29,992 nt of DNA. It comes from Bacteroidetes bacterium UBA6161 (GTDB lineage Bacteria; Bacteroidota; Bacteroidia; NS11-12g; UBA955). The notes beneath the pieces are model-generated. The model was not told the origin of the DNA and ran no database searches. It worked only from the letters and a program-made list of their open reading frames with translations. Positions 26,028-29,992 of this stretch are shown in pieces. Position 1 is the first letter of the stretch. The number at the start of each line of letters is the position of its first letter. The DNA is taken from contig DIUJ01000007.1 of NCBI GenBank assembly GCA_002422315.1, forward strand, positions 1 through 29,992. Reading direction: 5' to 3'. Both the position numbers and the translations under genes were made by a program.

Positions 26028-26076
26028 TTTATAATTCGCCAAAACTCATCAATTTAGTTTGTTTTGGCGGAATATA
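26028..26076. repeat. Right hairpin flanking the ATPase gene
   Basis: Arms 26030-26045 and 26061-26076 pair with two mismatches (core CGCCAAAAC / GTTTTGGCG). The first 19 bases TTTATAATTCGCCAAAACT repeat 24552-24570 exactly and in direct orientation. It begins just after the ATPase stop and lacks a T-run, so it is not a plain terminator. Confidence 0.7.
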
Positions 26077-26100
26077 AAATTACAAATGGCAGGTAAAAAC

Positions 26101-26140
26101 AAAAAGGCGACATTTCTGTCGCGTTTTCATTTGGCTCCCC
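26101..26140 (-). pseudogene. Second fossil of a tRNA-Asn 3' end plus terminator
   Basis: The 22 bases at 26101-26122 are identical to 27929-27950, the terminator of the intact tRNA-Asn. Ten bases on comes GCTCCCC (26134-26140), the complement of the tRNA 3' end; the match then stops. The same order, terminator then tRNA end, argues for a leftover of a former tRNA-Asn 3' junction. The hairpin still pairs (26102-26112 with 26117-26127, one mismatch). No gene lies in 26141-26235. Confidence 0.55.
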
Positions 26141-26235
26141 TTATTGATGAAAGTTGCAGCTATAATTCGTTAATTGAGTATGTTACTATAAGGAGATTAA
26201 AAGGATGAATTTCGTGTAATAATGCAGGAGTGTGA

Positions 26236-27051
26236 TTATAAATTGTAGCTTTTTCTCACCATCAAAAAGTATAACTTATCTGAAAGTAATTTTCTTAGCA
26301 TCAACAACATGGGTCCGGGTTTGCCAACAGCATATCTCATTTGATTACTATTGTCGGTTGCAGATTTGAAAATTATTTTAGCTACTACTTCAGGTCCTTC
26401 CGCATCTTTTAATACTTTTTGGGCAGCATCATTAAACTTTTGAATAAACCCGTCATATTGGTTTGTATCAGTTGGTTTAATAAATTGTCGACTTCTTCCA
26501 TAAAAATCAGTGACAATTGGACCTGGCTCAATGAGTTTCATTTTTATATTAAACTGTGCCAACTCATAATGTAGCGACTCAGTAAAGCCTTCTACCGCAA
26601 ACTTTGTTGCGTGATAAATGCTATATAATGGGAATGTTATTTTACCACCCATACTTGAAATTTGAATAATCATTCCGCCTCCGCTTGCCCTCATGTGTTT
26701 TATCGCTTCTCTTGTCACTCGCATCAATCCAAAAACATTTGTATTGAATTGCTTCTCGATAATTTCATCTGACATTGCTTCAAATGCACCATCAACGCCA
26801 TAGCCTGCATTGTTAATAACAACATCTACCTTTCCGAAATCTTTTTGTGCTTGTGACATAGTATGTTTAATACTATCCAAGTCTGTAACATCCATTGTAT
26901 ATATTTTTACATTTGGATAGCTTTTGAAATCTTTTTCATTTTCTGGGGTTCTTTGAGTGGCAATTACATTCCAACCCATTTTGGCAAACTCATAAACTGT
27001 TGCTTTCCCAATGCCACTTGAGGTTCCTGTAATTAATACGGTCTTTTTCAT
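26236..27051 (-). CDS. Short-chain dehydrogenase/reductase
   Basis: 271-aa classical SDR. Cofactor-binding TGTSSGIG at residues 8-15, then NNAG near 80, catalytic Ser in QISSMGG, and YHATK with catalytic Tyr and Lys near 153-157. The post-motif EPGPIVTDFYGRS matches SDRs whose substrates are unknown alcohols or ketones. The C-terminal 30 residues (PGPMLLMLRKLLSDKLYFLMVRKSY) are typical of the Bacteroidota subgroup. It is divergent from a MerR gene across 108 bases with two well-formed promoters and a dyad, so it is probably the MerR target. It lies between two tRNA-Asn-like fossils. Confidence 0.9.
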   Translation of the reverse strand: MKKTVLITGTSSGIGKATVYEFAKMGWNVIATQRTPENEKDFKSYPNVKIYTMDVTDLDSIKHTMSQAQKDFGKVDVVINNAGYGVDGAFEAMSDEIIEKQFNTNVFGLMRVTREAIKHMRASGGGMIIQISSMGGKITFPLYSIYHATKFAVEGFTESLHYELAQFNIKMKLIEPGPIVTDFYGRSRQFIKPTDTNQYDGFIQKFNDAAQKVLKDAEGPEVVAKIIFKSATDNSNQMRYAVGKPGPMLLMLRKLLSDKLYFLMVRKSYNL

Positions 27052-27073
27052 ATTTCTATTGATTTATTTTGAG

Positions 27074-27105
27074 CAAAACTATACGGTTATTTTCAAACTA
27101 ACAAC
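27074..27105 (-). promoter_or_regulatory. Promoter of the short-chain dehydrogenase gene
   Basis: On the minus strand: -33 TTG (27104-27102), a 20-base spacer, and -7 TAGTTTTG (27081-27074), a perfect TAnnTTTG. The leader would be about 18 bases to the ATG at 27051. Confidence 0.6.
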
Positions 27106-27110
27106 ATTAG

Positions 27111-27125
27111 AGTATAGTCTATACT
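27111..27125. promoter_or_regulatory. Dyad AGTATAG-T-CTATACT, probable MerR operator
   Basis: A perfect 7-bp inverted repeat around one base between the divergent genes. It touches the -33 TTG of the merR promoter (27125-27127) and lies six bases upstream of the -33 region of the dehydrogenase promoter. Placement suggests one regulator bound here affects both promoters. Confidence 0.6.
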
Positions 27126-27155
27126 TGATATTTATTTTTCAACACCCTATATTTG
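27125..27155 (+). promoter_or_regulatory. Promoter of the merR-family gene
   Basis: -33 TTG (27125-27127), a 20-base spacer, and -7 TATATTTG (27148-27155), followed by CACT and the ATG at 27160. A perfect fit that predicts a leaderless message. Confidence 0.6.
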
Positions 27156-27159
27156 CACT

Positions 27160-27522
27160 ATGTTAATAAACGAACTATCTAAAAAAACAGGAATTTCAGC
27201 TCACACCATTCGCTTTTATGAAAAGTCGGGGTTGATAGAAGGCAAAAAAGATGAATCAGTCAAATCGAATAATTACTTTCACTACGATGAGGTAACCGTT
27301 GAAAAATTGGAGTTCATTAGTGATGCCAAGTCAGTTGGGTTTACTATTAAAGAAATTGGTCAAATCATAGATGCATGGTACAATAGAAAATATACTAAGA
27401 AGCAAAAACTTGAAATTCTAGATGACAAATTGATTTCTTTAGAACAAAAGATGAAGGAGATTAAAGAAATGAAGAAACAGCTGCTTCAGTTCAAGGATGA
27501 TGTTGTAAATAACAGATGTTAG
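27160..27522 (+). CDS. MerR family transcriptional regulator
   Basis: 120 aa. The N-terminal winged HTH has the MerR signature INELSKKTGISAHTIRFYEKSGLI (residues 3-26), then YDEVTVEKLEFISDAKSVGFTIKEIGQII. A long C-terminal coiled coil (KQKLEILDDKLISLEQKMKEIKEMKKQLLQF) is the dimerisation helix. The C-terminus has one Cys only, at the last residue, without the metal-binding cluster of MerR/CueR, so an organic inducer is more likely than a metal. It is divergent from the short-chain dehydrogenase, its probable target, with an AGTATAG dyad between them. A terminator follows. Confidence 0.9.
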   Translation: MLINELSKKTGISAHTIRFYEKSGLIEGKKDESVKSNNYFHYDEVTVEKLEFISDAKSVGFTIKEIGQIIDAWYNRKYTKKQKLEILDDKLISLEQKMKEIKEMKKQLLQFKDDVVNNRC

Positions 27523-27534
27523 GAGTTCAAATGA

Positions 27535-27567
27535 AAAAGGGTTACACTATCAAAGTATAACCCTTTT
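27535..27567. terminator. Bidirectional terminator after merR and the tRNA-like copy
   Basis: Arms AAAAGGGTTACACT (27535-27548) and AGTATAACCCTTTT (27554-27567) pair with a single mismatch around a five-base loop. It has T-rich tails on both sides, so it serves merR on the plus strand and the tRNA-like sequence on the minus strand. Confidence 0.75.
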
Positions 27568-27580
27568 ATCTTTTTATTTG

Positions 27581-27650
27581 CTCCCCAGACTGGGCTCGAA
27601 CCAGTGACCCCCTGATTAATCCCGCACGTGCGGGACTCTAACCAGCTGAG
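27581..27650 (-). pseudogene. tRNA-Asn-like sequence with 16-nt palindrome insert
   Basis: Plus-strand 27581-27619 is identical to the first 39 bases (3' part) of the intact tRNA-Asn at 27965, and 27636-27650 is identical to its D-arm part. Between them, ten bases of anticodon arm are replaced by the 16-base palindrome at 27620-27635. Beyond 27650 the 5' acceptor strand is missing and the GIY-YIG coding sequence begins instead. It cannot make a normal tRNA: the anticodon arm is changed and the acceptor stem has no partner. The terminator at 27535-27567 lies behind its 3' end. Confidence 0.85.
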
Positions 27651-27921
27651 ATAAAATCCCTTCTCCCTTAAAGTCTATTTCCAACATCTTTTCTATTAAC
27701 TTTCTACTTTTCTGTCGCTTTATAAATCGCTCTATTTTGTCCGCATCTCCTTTATTTTCTGAAACCGCGAAAACAGCTCGTAATTCCCAATCCTTATAAC
27801 TCCCAGTATATTTCTCCCCCTTATTATCCAAATGCTGCTCTAGCCTCTTCCATGGATCTTCCGAATGACCCACATAATATTTATCTGCTTGCTTAGAATA
27901 AAGAATATATATATAATACAT
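27616..27921 (-). CDS. GIY-YIG nuclease-family protein whose tail is encoded by tRNA-like sequence
   Basis: 101 aa of the small, UvrC-like single-domain GIY-YIG family. The motif halves are YIY (3-5) and YVG (16-18), the catalytic Arg is R26 in WKRLEQH, and the probable metal-binding Glu is in DKIERFIKRQKS. Residues 91-101 (SQLVRVPHVRD) and the stop are read from the D-arm part and palindrome of the tRNA-Asn-like copy, which is why the protein ends abruptly after the domain. The ATG at 27921 lies directly behind the terminator of the intact tRNA-Asn. From memory, other Bacteroidota GIY-YIG proteins also carry tRNA-like tails. Possible roles are a homing-type nuclease that keeps the cassette at tRNA genes, or a repair nuclease. 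No own promoter is evident. Confidence 0.85.
   Translation of the reverse strand: MYYIYILYSKQADKYYVGHSEDPWKRLEQHLDNKGEKYTGSYKDWELRAVFAVSENKGDADKIERFIKRQKSRKLIEKMLEIDFKGEGILSQLVRVPHVRD
27620..27635. repeat. 16-nt perfect palindrome TCCCGCACGTGCGGGA
   Basis: Identical to its own reverse complement and GC-rich in an AT-rich context. It interrupts the tRNA-Asn-like copy and encodes VPHVRD at the end of the GIY-YIG protein. Same size, kind and setting as the palindrome at 66-80. Confidence 0.85.
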
Positions 27922-27926
27922 AACAT

Positions 27927-27954
27927 AAAAAAAGGCGACATTTCTGTCGCCTTT
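27927..27954 (-). terminator. Terminator of tRNA-Asn
   Basis: Perfect 10-bp stem (27931-27940 with 27945-27954, core GGCGACA) with a tetraloop; on the minus strand it runs into seven T. It lies ten bases downstream of the tRNA 3' end. A copy of its core is at 26101-26122. Confidence 0.85.
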
Positions 27955-27964
27955 GGTGTTCTTG

Positions 27965-28038
27965 CTCCCCAGACTGGGCTCGAACCAGTGACCCCCTGAT
28001 TAACAGTCAAGTGCTCTAACCAGCTGAGCTACTGAGGA
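27965..28038 (-). tRNA. tRNA-Asn (anticodon GTT)
   Basis: 74 bases fold into a normal cloverleaf on the minus strand: acceptor TCCTCAG/CTGGGGA with discriminator G, D stem GCTC/GAGC, anticodon stem CTTGA/TCAGG with loop CTGTTAA (anticodon GTT), and T arm ACTGG-TTCGAGC-CCAGT. CCA is not encoded (GCAAG follows), so it must be added by the CCA enzyme, whereas the fossil ends at 24399 and 26134 are followed by CCA-like bases. It is the intact member of the tRNA-Asn family of copies to its left. Confidence 0.96.
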
Positions 28039-28182
28039 GTGTTAAATTTGAAACTTTTCGATTGCTCTATGTCTCAAACGGGAGTGCAATATTAGAACTA
28101 TTTTTTTATTTCGCAAAACAAAAATTAAAAAATTTCTACGATTTTTTTTTGGCATATTTGCAGCAAATTCAAAATCAAAATT

Positions 28183-29091
28183 ATGAGCATTTTAGTAATC
28201 GGTTCTGTGGCTTTTGATGCAATAGAAACTCCATTTGGAAAGACAGATAAAATTATTGGCGGCGCAGCTGCTTACATTAGCCTTTCCTCTTCTTATTTTA
28301 GTAACAATATAAACCTTGTGGCTGTAGTTGGGGGCGATTTCCCAAAGGATTATATCCAAAAAATACAATCAGTAGGCGTAAATACAGTTGGACTACAAAT
28401 CAAAGAAGACCAAAAATCTTTTTTTTGGTCTGGAAAATACAATTATGATTTAAACTCAAGAGAAACTCTTGTAACAGAACTAAATGTTTTGGGTGATTTC
28501 GATCCAATTATCCCTGATAGCTATCAGAATTGCGAGTATTTGATGCTTGGTAATCTAGCTCCTGCTGTGCAATTAAGCGTTTTGGAAAGATTAAACCATA
28601 GACCTAAATTAGTGGTTTTAGATACCATGAATTTTTGGATGGATATCGCTTTAGATGATTTGAAGAAAATATTGGCAAAAGTAGATGTGCTTACTATCAA
28701 CGACGAGGAGGCAAGACAACTTAGCGGAGAATATCAACTGAAAAAAGCTGCTCAAAAAATAATGGCTATGGGGCCATCTTTCTTGATTATAAAGAAAGGA
28801 GAACACGGGGCTTTGTTGTTCCACGAGAATAGAACATTTTTTGCTCCAGCACTTTTATTAGACCAAGTATTTGACCCAACAGGAGCTGGAGATACTTTTG
28901 CGGGTGGATTTATAGGCTATATTGCCAAAACAGGTAAAACAGATTTCGACACCCTTAAAACTGCGTTGGTGTATGGTAGTACTATGGCTAGCTTTTGTGT
29001 AGAGAAATTTGGCACTGAAAATCTTTTTGGATTAACCCAAGAACAAATACAGGAAAGATTCAATGAGTTTAAAATAATGGTTGAATATTAA
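28183..29091 (+). CDS. PfkB family carbohydrate/nucleoside kinase
   Basis: 302 aa of the ribokinase/PfkB family, which phosphorylates a sugar or nucleoside with ATP. N-terminal LVIGSVAFDAIETPFGK..IIGGAAAYIS carries the GG substrate-binding motif. The C-terminal signature DPTGAGDTFAGGFIGY contains the anion hole GAGD with catalytic D237. The length and the absence of a large lid fit the Bacteroidota sugar-kinase subgroup. Substrate not assignable; an adenosine-kinase-like role is possible. It starts at 28183, is divergent from the tRNA-Asn, and GCATATTTG lies about 30 bases upstream as an imperfect -7 element. Confidence 0.88.
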   Translation: MSILVIGSVAFDAIETPFGKTDKIIGGAAAYISLSSSYFSNNINLVAVVGGDFPKDYIQKIQSVGVNTVGLQIKEDQKSFFWSGKYNYDLNSRETLVTELNVLGDFDPIIPDSYQNCEYLMLGNLAPAVQLSVLERLNHRPKLVVLDTMNFWMDIALDDLKKILAKVDVLTINDEEARQLSGEYQLKKAAQKIMAMGPSFLIIKKGEHGALLFHENRTFFAPALLLDQVFDPTGAGDTFAGGFIGYIAKTGKTDFDTLKTALVYGSTMASFCVEKFGTENLFGLTQEQIQERFNEFKIMVEY

Positions 29092-29190
29092 AACCTAAGT
29101 CGTTTTTTTCAAAGCATTTGTCTTTCTTTTAGTATTCACAAGAATTGAGCACGGTAATTGAAATGTAGTAATTATTAAAATTTTACCTTT

Positions 29191-29868
29191 ATGAAAAAAT
29201 ACCTATTATTAAGCTTTGCTTTAATCTTCTCTCTTCTTGGATTTGCCCAAAAAGGAGATAGAGTTACTTCTGAAAGAAGAGCAGAACAAATTGTGAAAAG
29301 GCTTTCTGATTCCATAGACTTAACAAAAGAGCAAAAAAAACAATTAGAAACATCTTTTTCTACTTTTCATGAAAAAATGGAAGTGTTAAGAAAAGAAAAA
29401 AACAAAGCTGCTATGAAAGAAGTACGTTCTGCCCAAGATGTAGAAGTAAAACGTATTTTGGCCAGTGAGGAAAAGTACACAAAGTACTTGGCCATGAAAA
29501 AAAATGCCCAAAAGAAAGGGAAGGAAAAAATCAGAGAAAAAAGACAAAAAAAATCTAAAGGCAACCAAGGAGAAAATTCTTGGAGTGAAAAAAGACTAGA
29601 GAAACTTAGCGATAGTTTAAATCTTACCTCTTCACAGAAAGATAGTATGCGTGTAATAATGAAAGAAAAACAAGAATTACGCGAGAATTTCTCTCAGAAA
29701 GAAAACAAAAAAGAAGAGGACAAAGAGGATTACAAACAAAAAATGCAAATGTTAGAACAGCGCACCAAGCTTCTATTGGGAGATGAAAAATATAAGCAAT
29801 TGGAAGAGCTTAGAAAAAAAGAAGTGGTAAATACTGTAAAGCAAAGAAGAGGGAATACTAACAAATAA
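29191..29868 (+). CDS. Periplasmic LTxxQ-motif protein (Spy/CpxP-like)
   Basis: 225 aa. Signal peptide MKKYLLLSFALIFSLLGFAQ (cleavage near FAQ). The mature part is almost all charged helix, about a third Lys plus Glu, in two repeated halves. Each begins with the same unit: RLSDSIDLTKEQKKQLE (about 37-53) and KLSDSLNLTSSQKDSMR, that is LTxxQ twice. CpxP and Spy carry two LTxxQ motifs and act as ATP-independent periplasmic chaperones or stress sensors, so this protein may do so. A Lys-rich hinge (QKKGKEKIREKRQKKSKG) separates the halves. It stands alone and ends at a strong terminator. Confidence 0.7.
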   Translation: MKKYLLLSFALIFSLLGFAQKGDRVTSERRAEQIVKRLSDSIDLTKEQKKQLETSFSTFHEKMEVLRKEKNKAAMKEVRSAQDVEVKRILASEEKYTKYLAMKKNAQKKGKEKIREKRQKKSKGNQGENSWSEKRLEKLSDSLNLTSSQKDSMRVIMKEKQELRENFSQKENKKEEDKEDYKQKMQMLEQRTKLLLGDEKYKQLEELRKKEVVNTVKQRRGNTNK

Positions 29869-29889
29869 ATAATCCAAAATTTAAAGCAC

Positions 29890-29924
29890 AAAAAAAGCGT
29901 AACCAATAAAGTTACGCTTTTTTT
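29890..29924. terminator. Bidirectional intrinsic terminator
   Basis: Perfect 14-bp stem: 29890-29903 with 29911-29924, core GCGTAAC, loop CAATAAA. It has A-run and T-run flanks and separates the LTxxQ gene from the convergent partial gene to its right. Confidence 0.9.
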
Positions 29925-29926
29925 AT

Positions 29927-29992
29927 TTATCGATGTTTTAAGTCTTTCTTAAACCCAAATTTAGCATTAGAAAATTCTAATGCTGAAATGAC
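29927..29992 (-). CDS. C-terminal 21 codons of a gene cut by window end
   Basis: On the minus strand the frame ...VISALEFSNAKFGFKKDLKHR ends at TAA 29927-29929, three bases before the shared terminator, exactly where a convergent gene would stop. Too short to name. The hairpin at 29963-29984 (AGCATTAGAA / TTCTAATGCT) lies within it. Confidence 0.35.
   Translation of the reverse strand, partial: VISALEFSNAKFGFKKDLKHR

Noticed and set aside
27581..27650. Functional second tRNA
   Set aside because: The anticodon arm is replaced by a palindrome and the 5' acceptor strand is missing, so no cloverleaf can form.
1..29992. CRISPR array, prophage or insertion sequence
   Set aside because: No regularly spaced repeats, no transposase or integrase, and no phage structural genes are visible.

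Overview
This is a low-GC stretch of a Bacteroidota chromosome; the class cannot be fixed from sequence alone. The call rests on a type IX secretion C-terminal sorting domain, several promoters of the Bacteroidota form TTG-N19/20-TAnnTTTG, a general lack of Shine-Dalgarno sequences, and family signatures such as YwqK repeats, paired membrane desaturases and the HTH protein at 13.0 kb.

Layout. 1-125: the 5' half of an initiator tRNA with a GC-rich palindrome in place of its middle, plus the first bases of a second copy at the window edge. 276-2324: secreted M13 peptidase. 2325-6817 (minus): apparent operon LUD-like protein > glycosyltransferase > feoA > feoB > prmC (ferrous iron uptake plus release-factor methylation). 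7109-8356: dihydrolipoamide acetyltransferase (E2) with a clear promoter and terminator. 8437-12833 (minus): outer-membrane barrel, two overlapping fatty acid desaturases and a CsgG-like/beta-barrel envelope protein. Two perfect 15-bp inverted repeats bracket the last gene. 13049-16553: HTH regulator coupled to nadD, then recX and an aldehyde dehydrogenase. 16615-17296 (minus): heme-oxygenase-like protein overlapping a 52-aa membrane protein. 17399-18091: lipoprotein gene apparently cut by one in-frame stop. 18163-20043: T9SS cargo. 20085-21522 (minus): small membrane protein, thioredoxin and a lipoprotein with membrane segments. 21916-24077: GNAT acetyltransferase and a YwqK-repeat protein.

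24.2-28.04 kb is the accessory part and the most interesting. An intact tRNA-Asn(GTT) lies at 27965-28038 (minus). To its left are three progressively poorer copies of its 3' end (27581, about 26134, 24399), each preceded on the plus strand by a terminator-like hairpin. They divide the region into three small cargo modules: (a) an ATPase_2/DUF234 protein with PD-(D/E)XK residues, bracketed by two copies of one hairpin; (b) a divergent merR/short-chain dehydrogenase pair around a symmetric operator; (c) a GIY-YIG nuclease whose last codons are read from the tRNA-like sequence. I read this as stepwise accretion of small elements at a tRNA-Asn gene; no integrase is visible. The tRNA copy at 27581 and the initiator-tRNA fragment at the left edge both carry a 15-16-nt GC-rich palindrome in place of tRNA sequence, which suggests a common process.

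The right end holds a PfkB kinase, an LTxxQ-motif periplasmic protein, a terminator and the C-terminal codons of a further gene.
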